From contig CP070642.1 of NCBI GenBank assembly GCA_020354105.1, forward strand, positions 669,102 through 685,646: a DNA stretch of 16,545 nucleotides, in the 5' to 3' direction. The notes beneath the pieces were generated by a model, which did not search any database, was not told the origin of the DNA, and saw only the letters and a list, made by a program, of their open reading frames with translations. The DNA comes from Chloroflexota bacterium (GTDB lineage: Bacteria > Chloroflexota > Dehalococcoidia > GIF9 > UBA5629). Position numbers and translations under genes: made by a program. Of this stretch, positions 1-6,891 are shown in pieces (the stretch's first letter is position 1; every line of letters begins with the position of its first letter).

Positions 1-437
1 TAAGACCCCGCCAAAGCTATACATTCAGAGCAAACGCCAGAAAACTCAGAGAAGTGATGCTCAGCCTGGAATCCAAACTCTCGAGTAATTGCATTCTCCT
101 CTTCACACAGAGCTTTATCCGAATACTCACGAAGAGTGCCACACTGACGACAAATTACAAAACGATGGCACCCCTCACATTCTCCGAGCGTACATTTTAC
201 GAATCCCCCCACCAGCAATACCTTGTGGGCCAGGTTAAGGGAGCAAAGAAGTTCAAGTACACGGTAGATAGTGACGTGGTTAAGATGTTCACCTTTTCGC
301 TGCAAGATCTCTTGGATATCGTAAGGCGAAACAGGACTATGCACCTCAGTCAAAACTTTTAATACTCGCTTTCGCGGCTCAGTTACCCTATAGCCGTTGC
401 CACGTAACACCCGTAGTGCACCATGAATCTGAGACAT
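1..437 (-). CDS. Fur-family metal regulator, probably Zur-like (3' end at or just past the window edge)
   Basis: This gene was read directly from the minus strand: an ATG at 437 opens 145 codons that reach the left edge, where the last two bases (TA) could begin a stop codon. Length and layout match the Fur family: an N-terminal winged helix with recognition-helix sequence HVTIYRVLELL (residues 54-64), then a dimerisation domain with two CxxC pairs (C96/C99 and C136/C139) that form the structural zinc site. H71, C82, C90/H91 and E104 line up, with a one-residue gap, with the regulatory zinc ligands of E. coli Zur (His77, Cys88, His96, Glu111, from memory). The canonical Fur HHH motif is missing and reads ECEGCHRFVICRQCG instead. 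This favours zinc over iron sensing, but that is an inference. No strong Shine-Dalgarno precedes the start. A palindrome 30 bases upstream suggests autoregulation. The genes downstream lie outside the window. Confidence 0.9.
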   Translation of the reverse strand, partial: MSQIHGALRVLRGNGYRVTEPRKRVLKVLTEVHSPVSPYDIQEILQRKGEHLNHVTIYRVLELLCSLNLAHKVLLVGGFVKCTLGECEGCHRFVICRQCGTLREYSDKALCEEENAITREFGFQAEHHFSEFSGVCSECIALAGS

Positions 438-466
438 AGACTCAATTTTATAATGTCACTATTACA

Positions 467-485
467 AATGCAATAATATTGCATT
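467..485. promoter_or_regulatory. Candidate Fur/Zur box
   Basis: AATGCAATA-A-TATTGCATT is a perfect 9-1-9 inverted repeat, 30 bases upstream of the Fur/Zur-family start codon. The size and single central base match the operator geometry of the Fur family, and the inner TGCAA-N5-TTGCA resembles Nur/Zur-type boxes. A minus-strand ATTGCA within it followed 16 bases later by TATAAA could be the promoter; in that case the box covers the -35 region. Binding is inferred from position and symmetry. Confidence 0.65.
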
Positions 486-609
486 ATGGATACGTCATAC
501 CAGTGCAAGGAATATCGAGCAACTACATTCAGCATTCAGAGAGATTCTTGCTAAGCTCAGAATGGCAGAAAAAGGCGAAATGCTCTCTCATTAGGGGGGC
601 ATTAAGATA

Positions 610-2895
610 TTACCTGCCACTCAGCAGCCCCTGGAGCAAAACCAGGGCTGCTTGTTTATCCAAGGGTTCGTTGTTATTGCCACACTTGGGCGACTGGATG
701 CAGCTAGGGCAACCGTCCTGGCATGGGCATTCCTCTACCGCCTGCAAAGTGGCTGACCATAGTTTCTCTATCATCTCAAAGCCCTTTGCCGTAATACCGA
801 TTCCCCCAGGATAAGCATCATAAATAAACACTTGCGCCTTACCTGTGTCAGCATGAAAAGGAGTAGAAACACCACCAATATCATTACGGTCACACAAGGC
901 AAACAGAGGCAACATAGCGATAGCAGCATGTTCAGCAGCATGCAAGCCGCCGGCGAAATCAAGCCCAGCCTCAGATACCCGCTCAATGGCTGCCTCAGGC
1001 AATTCAAACCACAGGGCCCTAGTGATAAAGCGCAGAGGCGGCAAATCAAGAGGCTCCTCACCAATGACCTCTTCCGTAAACTGCATTTTCTTTTTGAAAC
1101 CGACCACTGTATTGGTAACATCAACTTCACCAAAACAGACTTTTACGCCTGAACATTGCCTCTCCTGTTCAGTTTTTAAAATTTTGATGTCCGTTAATTC
1201 CTTGGTCTGCGTGTAATAGGTGATATCGGTGGGTATCACTATAGCCACCCGATTCTCGATGTCTAACTCCTTCACCAAATAAGAATCACCTTGGTGAAGA
1301 TAAATAGCTCCGGGATGTATCTGGAAAAAGGCAACACTGGCCTCTACTGTCTCCATTAATTCGTAGCCTCGAGAGGCATCTATAACAGCGTAATTCTTAC
1401 CGGAGGTAGACCTGATATTAATCTCCTGGGCCGGATGTGAAACTCTGGGAGAAAGATACCATCGTCCACTGCTTCTTCTAATAAGTTTGCCATCCGCTTC
1501 CAGCTCACTGAGCGCTCTACTGAATATAGCACCAAAAAGCGCGCCATCATTATCGGTCAGGGGTTGCTCCCAGGCGGCGCAAAGAAGATGAGGTTTCATA
1601 ATATTAAGATTCTCCGAATTCATCAGTGCGTTCTCAAAGTTTTTGCCGAAGAAGTAGTCAGGGTGATGCATAAAATACTGGTCGAGTGGGTTATCCTGAG
1701 CGATAAGAAAACTCAAGGCTTCACCAACACCTCTGCCACTGCGACCTGCCTGCTGCCAGGTGCTGGCAATGCTTCCAGGGTAGCCGACAATCACGGTGGC
1801 TTCCAGGTCACCAATATCAATCCCCAGTTCCAAGGCAGTGGTAGCCACAACACCCAGGAGATGACCACCGAACAGTTCCCGCTCAATCTGTCGTCTGTCT
1901 TCGGGAAGATAGCCTGCCCGATAAGGCTTAATTAGCTGCCCCAGAGAAGTTCCGAGTTTTTCCCGAGTATAGATATAAATCAGTTCGGCCAGTTTCCGAG
2001 TTCGGGTAAAAACCAGGCTACGAATACCATTTCGAACCAGTTCAGTAAAAAGAAAGGTGGCTTCGCTATTAGAGCTGTGCCTGCCTTTACCACTCTCATC
2101 AATAAGCGGCGGATTCCAGAAGACAAAAGATTTGCCACCATGAGGCGAGCCATCCTCAGTTATTACCTCGAAAGGAAACCCAACGAGCTTTTCAGCATGC
2201 TCTTTAGGATTGGCAATAGTCGCCGAGCAACAAATAAACTGTGGATTAGAGCCGTAAAGGACACAGAGGCGGCTCAGGCGGCGCAAAACATTGGCTACAT
2301 GAGAACCGAAAACTCCACTATAGACATGAGCTTCATCTATCACCACATATTTCAAGCTACGAAACAACCTCGACCAAGATTTGTGATTAGGCAAGATGCC
2401 CACGTGAAGCATGTCAGGATTGGTGAGCACGATCTTGGCTTTCCTTTTTACCTCAGCCCTGTCTGACTGCGGTGTATCACCATCAAATGTGGCACAGCTC
2501 ACGGAGGAAATAAGCTCAGGGCAAGCTAGCTCGTTCAAGCTTCGTAGCTGGTCTTGAGCCAAAGCCTTAGTCGGGAAAAGATACAAAGCTCGGCTGTTTG
2601 GATCTTTCAATACCGCCTCTAAAACAGCCAGGTTATAGCACAGTGTCTTACCACTGGCACTGGCTGTAGCCACCATTACATTCTTACCACGCTGAGATGC
2701 GTTAATTGCCCCAGCCTGATGAGCATACAATGACGATATACCCAAAGATTCAAGGCGTGCTTGCAGAGCAGGGTGGAGAGGCTTATCTAAGTTGCCAAAA
2801 GCGGCTTCATGCGGTGGAATACGCTGAATATGAGCAATCTGCTGCTTATAATCAGGTGAAGTCAGAAGGTGATGAAGGAAAGCATCAACATACAT
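610..2895 (-). CDS. DEAD/DEAH-box helicase of the MrfA/YprA (DUF1998) family
   Basis: The 761-residue product is an SF2 helicase close in length and layout to B. subtilis MrfA/YprA and eukaryotic Hrq1, ATP-dependent 3'-5' DNA helicases; MrfA acts in repair of mitomycin-type lesions. Visible motifs, in order: a Walker A variant SASGKT (79-84), DEAH (187-190), SAT (224-226), the domain-2 region with TTALELGIDIG (352-362) and motif VI QQAGRSGRG (381-389). The C-terminal domain ends in a five-cysteine cluster, CPCQDGCPSCIQSPKCGNNN (C723, C725, C729, C732, C738), typical of the MrfA four-cysteine metal site. The ATG at 2895 has no strong ribosome-binding site but gives the usual N-terminus. It lies 81 bases downstream of the DUF503 gene on the same strand and may be co-transcribed with it. 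The family call is firm; the specific lesion it repairs is not known from sequence. Confidence 0.93.
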   Translation of the reverse strand: MYVDAFLHHLLTSPDYKQQIAHIQRIPPHEAAFGNLDKPLHPALQARLESLGISSLYAHQAGAINASQRGKNVMVATASASGKTLCYNLAVLEAVLKDPNSRALYLFPTKALAQDQLRSLNELACPELISSVSCATFDGDTPQSDRAEVKRKAKIVLTNPDMLHVGILPNHKSWSRLFRSLKYVVIDEAHVYSGVFGSHVANVLRRLSRLCVLYGSNPQFICCSATIANPKEHAEKLVGFPFEVITEDGSPHGGKSFVFWNPPLIDESGKGRHSSNSEATFLFTELVRNGIRSLVFTRTRKLAELIYIYTREKLGTSLGQLIKPYRAGYLPEDRRQIERELFGGHLLGVVATTALELGIDIGDLEATVIVGYPGSIASTWQQAGRSGRGVGEALSFLIAQDNPLDQYFMHHPDYFFGKNFENALMNSENLNIMKPHLLCAAWEQPLTDNDGALFGAIFSRALSELEADGKLIRRSSGRWYLSPRVSHPAQEINIRSTSGKNYAVIDASRGYELMETVEASVAFFQIHPGAIYLHQGDSYLVKELDIENRVAIVIPTDITYYTQTKELTDIKILKTEQERQCSGVKVCFGEVDVTNTVVGFKKKMQFTEEVIGEEPLDLPPLRFITRALWFELPEAAIERVSEAGLDFAGGLHAAEHAAIAMLPLFALCDRNDIGGVSTPFHADTGKAQVFIYDAYPGGIGITAKGFEMIEKLWSATLQAVEECPCQDGCPSCIQSPKCGNNNEPLDKQAALVLLQGLLSGR

Positions 2896-2942
2896 TGAAA
2901 TTGACTTAGCAGTAGATTGTTTACTTCTTACCCTAAACTTAT

Positions 2943-2963
2943 CCTCTCCCCCTTCAGGAGAGG
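2943..2963. repeat. Small intergenic hairpin CCTCTCC / GGAGAGG
   Basis: CCTCTCC (2943-2949) and GGAGAGG (2957-2963) form a perfect 7-bp stem with a 7-base loop, between the DUF503 gene and the helicase gene. It has no T-run on either side, so it is not a canonical intrinsic terminator. Its sequence looks like a dispersed C-rich intergenic palindrome, but one copy in the window cannot prove that. Confidence 0.5.
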
Positions 2964-2976
2964 TTGAGTAGGAATG

Positions 2977-3270
2977 CTACGGACCAGAAAAAATCTCTGT
3001 CTGATGGTCTATAATTTCCAGCTCTGGATAGTTATTTACTATGAAATTCATTACTTTAGATAAAGTCTCATCAACATGCTGGTTGTGGTTACTGACACAA
3101 GCTATACCCAGGGTCACTAGTTGCCACAAATCCTGGTCATCTACCTCGGCTATAGAGATATTATAATGACTCCGAAGCCGAGCGATGATAGATTTGACTA
3201 TTCGCCTTTTATCTTTGAGCGACTGACTCTGCGAAAGGTGAAATTTTATCCTACAAATACCAGCATTCAT
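2977..3270 (-). CDS. ylxP: DUF503 / YlxP-family protein
   Basis: This 97-residue protein matches the YlxP/DUF503 family along its whole length. Diagnostic sequence includes the N-terminal CRIKFHL strand, the SQSLKDKRRIVKSI segment (residues 14-27), SIAEVDDQDLWQLVTLGIA (39-57) and a C-terminal helix starting HVDETLSKVMNFI. Family members are small cytoplasmic proteins with a ferredoxin-like fold. In many bacteria they sit near ribosome-maturation genes (infB, rbfA), but their biochemical role is not settled. Here the gene is outside that context, between a zinc-ribbon gene and a repair helicase. The ATG at 3270 gives the expected N-terminus, although the ribosome-binding site is weak. It starts about 36 bases past the terminator of the upstream gene, so it probably has its own promoter. 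Confidence 0.9.
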   Translation of the reverse strand: MNAGICRIKFHLSQSQSLKDKRRIVKSIIARLRSHYNISIAEVDDQDLWQLVTLGIACVSNHNQHVDETLSKVMNFIVNNYPELEIIDHQTEIFSGP

Positions 3271-3306
3271 CTTTTCAGAACAACTTACAGGTAAACCAGT
3301 CTATCG

Positions 3307-3347
3307 AAAAAAAGACCCCTCTCAGTGGGGAGACTGTTGAGAGGGGT
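3307..3347 (-). terminator. Intrinsic terminator of the zinc-ribbon gene
   Basis: On the minus strand ACCCCTCTCA (3347-3338) pairs perfectly with TGAGAGGGGT (3324-3315) around a 13-base loop, then C and seven Ts (3313-3307). It starts 12 bases past the stop codon of the zinc-ribbon gene at 3359. This is a textbook Rho-independent terminator and separates that gene from ylxP. Confidence 0.9.
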
Positions 3348-3358
3348 ATCGGGCTATT

Positions 3359-3652
3359 TTAGCTACTCTGTTTCATTTCCGCGTAGCAGGCGCTACAATA
3401 AATAGGCCGGTCATCTTTGGGTTCAAAAGGCACCTCACAATCACTGCCACATTTGGCACATGTTGCTTGATGCATAGTCCTAGGCTGACCATAGCCTCGG
3501 TAGCGACTCTGTCGTTTAGCTGCTCGGCACTCTGGGCACCGACCAGGCTCATTTTGTAGCCCTCGTGACTTGTAAAACTCTTGCTCGCCTACGGTAAAAG
3601 TGAAGCTAATACCGCAGTCTTTACAAGTCAACGTCTTGTCCGCTAGAGCCAT
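3359..3652 (-). CDS. Small zinc-ribbon protein with CxxC-x17-CxxC motif
   Basis: The 97-residue product has four CxxC pairs: C10/C13 and C39/C42 form an N-terminal zinc ribbon (TCKDCG ... GRCPEC), and C65/C68 and C86/C89, separated by exactly 17 residues, form a second (CAKCG ... YCSACY). This matches the family of small 'probable zinc-binding domain' proteins carrying a CxxC-x17-CxxC unit. No biochemical function is known for the family. The middle (residues 43-60) is rich in Arg, Gln, Tyr and Gly, which is compatible with nucleic-acid contact but unproven. A strong ribosome-binding site (AAGGAGG, 5 bases before the ATG) fixes the start. The gene is monocistronic, with an intrinsic terminator just downstream, and is divergent from the MauE operon across a 220-base gap. 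Confidence 0.85.
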   Translation of the reverse strand: MALADKTLTCKDCGISFTFTVGEQEFYKSRGLQNEPGRCPECRAAKRQSRYRGYGQPRTMHQATCAKCGSDCEVPFEPKDDRPIYCSACYAEMKQSS

Positions 3653-3802
3653 CTATGCCTCCTTATGAAAGTTATGCCCTGTTTCTGTTGCAGTCTCTAA
3701 CGGCTCAAGACCTCTACATACATCGCCGCAAAGAATTCCCCGGCACGCTGGTCTCCCCACAATAAGAGGAAGCCGAGCTAGGAAACGGCACCAGCCAGGT
3801 TT

Positions 3803-3832
3803 TTGCATACAATAACTAGTGTAGTTTATAAT
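3803..3832 (+). promoter_or_regulatory. Sigma-70-type promoter of the MauE operon
   Basis: TTGCAT (3803-3808) and TATAAT (3827-3832) are separated by 18 bases and lie 44 bases upstream of the first MauE start codon. The -10 matches consensus perfectly and the -35 matches 4 of 6. No competing promoter was seen on this strand in the 3653-3875 gap. The rest of that gap contains nothing recognisable. Confidence 0.7.
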
Positions 3833-3834
3833 AA

Positions 3835-3846
3835 TTGACTAGTCAA
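3835..3846. promoter_or_regulatory. Candidate operator palindrome TTGACTAGTCAA
   Basis: A perfect 12-bp palindrome begins two bases after the -10 hexamer, so it covers the expected transcription start of the MauE operon. A related half, ACTAGT, occurs at 3815-3820 inside the -35/-10 spacer. A repressor bound here would block initiation. No regulator gene is adjacent, so the binding protein is unknown. Confidence 0.45.
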
Positions 3847-3875
3847 GTCGGCATAACTATATGGAGACTAATCTT

Positions 3876-4460
3876 ATGTCAAACACTACCGAAGCAAGTC
3901 GCCAGCGGGTGAGGTCAATAGTAAGCCTGGTAGCCGGTACTATACTCGGGTTTATTTTCCTGCTATCCGGTAGCGGCAAGTTATTCGCTTTCGGCGAGAT
4001 GCCGGGACAGACCATGCAGTTCATCGGTGCCATTCTGCCGGATGCCTGGCTAACGCCAGGAGTTGCCCTTTTCTTAGGCGGTATCTTCTTCCCGTATATT
4101 ATCCCATGGACAGAGCTATGTATGGGCATACTGCTCCTCTTGCATATCTGGCCACGCCTCATTGCAGCTCTCTCGCTACCATTGATCTCAGCCTTCATAG
4201 TAAACAATGCCTGGTACATCAGCCAGGGTAAGATGAATTTCACTTCCTGTGAATGCTTTGGTATATGGGAAGAGATGTTCGGCACAATGACACATCTGCA
4301 ATCACTCTCGTTTGACATTGTGCTTCTCGCTCTGGCACTCACCGTAATATTCGTACATCCTGCCGGTTTCCTGTCCTCGCCACCATGGCTGGCTAAATTA
4401 GGACAGGGAACTAAAGGGAAAGATAAGCCGGGAGACCCACATTATGCCAAAAAAGACTGA
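3876..4460 (+). CDS. MauE/DoxX-type redox-associated membrane protein, copy 1
   Basis: The protein has 194 residues and about four hydrophobic helices: one near residues 14-33, one or two in the PGVALFLGGIFFPYIIPW to ELCMGILLLLHIW stretch, then LIAALSLPLISAFIVNNAWYI, and a last one in FDIVLLALALTVIFVHP. A short loop before the last helix carries the pair SCECFG. This matches the MauE branch of the DoxX-like superfamily, whose members are thought to handle disulfide or thiol redox at the membrane (MauE is needed for methylamine dehydrogenase maturation). An in-frame ATG exists at 3861, but I choose 3876: GGAG lies 9 bases before it, and the paralogue downstream starts at the same aligned residue (MPKKTEASRQRV against MSNTTEASRQRV) with the same GGAGAC and spacing. 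Its last 17 bases overlap the next gene. The substrate is unknown. Confidence 0.82.
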   Translation: MSNTTEASRQRVRSIVSLVAGTILGFIFLLSGSGKLFAFGEMPGQTMQFIGAILPDAWLTPGVALFLGGIFFPYIIPWTELCMGILLLLHIWPRLIAALSLPLISAFIVNNAWYISQGKMNFTSCECFGIWEEMFGTMTHLQSLSFDIVLLALALTVIFVHPAGFLSSPPWLAKLGQGTKGKDKPGDPHYAKKD

Positions 4461-5001
4461 AGCAAGCCGCCAGCGAGTGAGGTCGATAGCGAGTTTGGTA
4501 GCCTGTACTGTACTTGGTGTTATCTTCCTGATAGCCGGCACAGGTAAGATATTCGCTTTCGGCGAGATGCCCGGACAAACCATGCAGTTCATAGGTGCCA
4601 TTCTGCCGGATGCCTGGCTAACGCCGGGGGTTGCCCTCTTTTTAGGCGATATCTTCTTCCCGTATATCATCCCATGGACAGAGCTATGTCTGGGCATACT
4701 GCTCCTCCTGCGTATCTGGCCACGCCTCTTCGCAGCCCTCTCGCTACCACTAATCGTATCTTTCTTAATCAACAACGCCTGGTACATAAGCCAAGGGGAG
4801 GAATTGGATCCCTGTCCGTGCATTGGAATATGGGCAAAAATATTCGGTACACCCACACATCTACAAGCGCTCTGGATTGACATTGTACTTCTTGCCCTGG
4901 CTCTGACCGTAATATTCGTGCATCCTGGCGGCTTTTTATCCTCGCCGCCATGGCTGGCCAAACTCGGGAAAAGTACCAAAGGGAAAGATAAACGGAAATA
5001 A
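4444..5001 (+). CDS. MauE/DoxX-type redox-associated membrane protein, copy 2
   Basis: This 185-residue protein is a close tandem paralogue of the preceding gene, aligning from the first methionine to the C-terminal TKGKDK segment without large gaps. Long identical stretches include FGEMPGQTMQFIGAILPDAW. It keeps the same helix pattern and the redox-like pair before the last helix, here DPCPCIG in place of SCECFG. The start at 4444 follows GGGAG by 9 bases, copied with the gene. It overlaps copy 1 by 17 bases, and the lipoprotein gene begins 4 bases after its stop codon, so the three genes form one transcript. Divergence is concentrated around the CxC loop and the C-terminal tail, which could reflect different partners. 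MauE-family membership is a family-pattern call. Confidence 0.82.
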   Translation: MPKKTEASRQRVRSIASLVACTVLGVIFLIAGTGKIFAFGEMPGQTMQFIGAILPDAWLTPGVALFLGDIFFPYIIPWTELCLGILLLLRIWPRLFAALSLPLIVSFLINNAWYISQGEELDPCPCIGIWAKIFGTPTHLQALWIDIVLLALALTVIFVHPGGFLSSPPWLAKLGKSTKGKDKRK

Positions 5002-5004
5002 ACT

Positions 5005-5712
5005 ATGAGATACATTAGACGGAACATATCACCAATAAAATATCTGCCCATTTCAATCATTTCACTGCTTCTGCCTGCGCTGCTCTTGACCAGTGCCTGC
5101 CTAGCACCCACTCCACCTCCTCCACCTCCTCCACCAACAAACCAACCCCCAGTTATTAGTTCCCTGACAGCACAGAATGAGGTCATGGCTTTATCGGAAT
5201 CTAACATAGTCTGTGAAGCCAACGACCCCGATAGCGATAACTTGACATATCAGTGGTCAGCTAATAGCGGAAACATTAAAGGAGAAGGCAGCGCTATCAC
5301 CTGGGTCGCACCCGATGCCACCGGCACTTACACTATCAAAGTCACCGTGTCCGATGGCGAAGGTTTAAAGACCAGCAAATCGGCGACTATAATTGTTGTA
5401 GACAAGCCCAACCAACCTCCAGTCATCACGGGGTTAACAAAAGACGGAAGCCCACCGGACGAAGAGAATCGAGTCAGGGAATGGAGAACAATAACCATTC
5501 ACTGCAACGCTGAGGACCCGGATGGTGACGCGCTAAGTTATCTATGGAGAGCTACACGCGGTAAAGTTAATGGAGAGGGAAGCACGGTTCTCTGGACTGC
5601 CCCCGGTGTCACCGGTGATTGTACTATCACCGTCGTGGTAACCGATGGTAGAGGCGGCAAAGCTGAGGCATCTATCGTATTTAAAGTAGCTTGCTGCGGC
5701 GGTGGATATTAA
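5005..5712 (+). CDS. PKD/Ig-like repeat lipoprotein
   Basis: The 235-residue product starts with a basic N-terminus (MRYIRRN), a hydrophobic segment and a lipobox LTSAC, with Cys32 as the likely lipidation site. A linker with eight consecutive prolines (37-44) follows, then two homologous beta-sandwich repeats, each opening with NQPPVI (about 46-133 and 136-230). Both contain DPDxDxLxYxW and a GTYTIKVTVSDG or GDCTITVVVTDG strand, the signature of PKD/Ig-like domains used for extracellular binding or spacing. It ends with CCGGGY. It follows the second MauE gene by 3 bases, so it is probably anchored outside the membrane beside those proteins. No enzyme motif is present. It converges on the UPF0280 gene with a 27-base gap and no clear terminator. 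Confidence 0.88.
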   Translation: MRYIRRNISPIKYLPISIISLLLPALLLTSACLAPTPPPPPPPPTNQPPVISSLTAQNEVMALSESNIVCEANDPDSDNLTYQWSANSGNIKGEGSAITWVAPDATGTYTIKVTVSDGEGLKTSKSATIIVVDKPNQPPVITGLTKDGSPPDEENRVREWRTITIHCNAEDPDGDALSYLWRATRGKVNGEGSTVLWTAPGVTGDCTITVVVTDGRGGKAEASIVFKVACCGGGY

Positions 5713-5739
5713 AGCAATGTCACAAGCTGTTGCATCAAT

Positions 5740-6462
5740 TTATAAAGGTACGAGCTTCACATTGCCCCACATGCCCATTTTATCGTCTTTTATTATTATT
5801 ACACCAGCTAGTCCATCGATAGCCTGAGCCTGCTCAACCGCCACATCGATATCGTCAGCAGTTCCCACTCTATTACCAATTGCCGTAGCCGCCGCGTCAG
5901 CCAACGCCGTAGAACGTGAAAGGGCAATCACAGCATCAGCAGCACCAAGGCTGAGCGAATGCCCCACAGTTCCCGAAGAAGTGCATACACCCAAAGGCGT
6001 TTCCTCATGATTTATCTCCAGGGCAATTTTGCCAGTAAGCGGAGATTCACCGGCATAAACGCCAATCAGTCGGGGCTTCGAAATCTTCATAAAAATGTCC
6101 CCGCCATTTTCGACAATTACCTCTGGCGAGTAGGCAAGCAGGTCTTTACCCACAGCTTCAGCAATAGCTCCAGCTACGGCCGCCATTGGGCCAACGCCAG
6201 CTACTCGAGCAGCTTGTGCCATATCTCTAACAATAGCCGGGGCATCATCATCGACAGAACAAGGCTCTAAACTATGGAGAAAAGGCGGGTGGCTTTTGAT
6301 ATACTCCTCAAGCGGCGTGCGGTGTTTGACGATTGCTTCTACGGCTTCGGCTTCCAGTTTGCTTACCGCGCGAATAGAGAGGTCAGTCTCCTTGACGACG
6401 ACATCGAAGGAAACCAGATCATCGTCTTTGATCCAGTGGCGATAGACCCTCGGCTGATACAT
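5740..6462 (-). CDS. UPF0280 (COG2122) ApbE-like protein of sulfide assimilation
   Basis: The 240-residue protein matches UPF0280/COG2122 over its full length. Signature stretches are VENGGDIFMK (117-126), YAGESPLTGKIALEI (136-150), GVCTSSGTVGHSLSLGAADA (158-177) and LADAAATAIGNRVG (187-200). The fold resembles the flavin transferase ApbE, but the typical ApbE FAD site is not evident. In methanogens a COG2122 protein is linked to efficient sulfide use together with COG1900 and NIL-ferredoxin proteins. The present order, with this ATG directly abutting the stop codon of the NIL-ferredoxin, supports the same role. Cys160 lies in the most conserved stretch and is a candidate functional residue. 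Its reaction has not been defined, so the role is from family context. Confidence 0.9.
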   Translation of the reverse strand: MYQPRVYRHWIKDDDLVSFDVVVKETDLSIRAVSKLEAEAVEAIVKHRTPLEEYIKSHPPFLHSLEPCSVDDDAPAIVRDMAQAARVAGVGPMAAVAGAIAEAVGKDLLAYSPEVIVENGGDIFMKISKPRLIGVYAGESPLTGKIALEINHEETPLGVCTSSGTVGHSLSLGAADAVIALSRSTALADAAATAIGNRVGTADDIDVAVEQAQAIDGLAGVIIIKDDKMGMWGNVKLVPL

Positions 6463-6876
6463 TCAAAAATACAGCTCCATGGCTCGAGGCGGACAGGCTT
6501 TGACGCACAGCTCGCAGACAACACACTTGTCATTGTCGAAAATCACCTTACGAGTCTTCGGGTCAACAGAAAAGGCACCGGTAGGACACAAAGTAATGCA
6601 GGCTCCGCAATGGGTACACCTCGACTCATTCCAAACCACATCCTGGCTAAGTGACTGAATTTTTACCCCGGTTTCAGTCAGATACTTCACCCCTTTGTCA
6701 TAACTCCTCTGCTCACCTGTTAATTCCATCACCAAGAGACCCTCCTCCCCAGGGGTGACTGAAGCCTTGAGAATATTAAACTCCAGGTTAAAGTCTTTCA
6801 CCAACCTGTAGACTATAGGCTCATTTGTTAAGCGCTTCGGAAAGTGCAAAACCAATCTTTTCGAAACAGTAGTCAT
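6463..6876 (-). CDS. NIL-domain 2x[4Fe-4S] ferredoxin for homocysteine synthesis
   Basis: The 137-residue protein has an N-terminal NIL domain (about 1-75, beginning KRLVLHFPKRLTNEPIVYRL) and a C-terminal bacterial-type double [4Fe-4S] ferredoxin domain with two complete CxxCxxCxxxCP sets (C87, C90, C93, C97 and C118, C121, C124, C128). This architecture is the partner of COG1900 proteins in the pathway that converts aspartate semialdehyde and sulfide to homocysteine in methanogens and several anaerobic bacteria; it probably supplies electrons or carries sulfur. The start is fixed by AAGGAGG 6 bases before the ATG. It sits 15 bases after the COG1900 gene and abuts UPF0280, so co-translation is likely. 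Confidence 0.92.
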   Translation of the reverse strand: MTTVSKRLVLHFPKRLTNEPIVYRLVKDFNLEFNILKASVTPGEEGLLVMELTGEQRSYDKGVKYLTETGVKIQSLSQDVVWNESRCTHCGACITLCPTGAFSVDPKTRKVIFDNDKCVVCELCVKACPPRAMELYF

Positions 6877-6891
6877 CTTCTCCCTCCTTCG

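Noticed and set aside
54..362. Plus-strand open frame of 102 codons at the left edge
   Set aside because: It lies opposite the Fur/Zur-family gene, whose minus-strand translation shows clear family motifs.
3857..4342. Minus-strand open frame of 161 codons
   Set aside because: It is antisense to the first MauE gene, and its resemblance to the other antisense frame only reflects the gene duplication.
4398..5222. Long minus-strand open frame of 274 codons
   Set aside because: It is the antisense shadow of the second MauE gene and the lipoprotein; its glycine run is simply the reverse of the polyproline codons.
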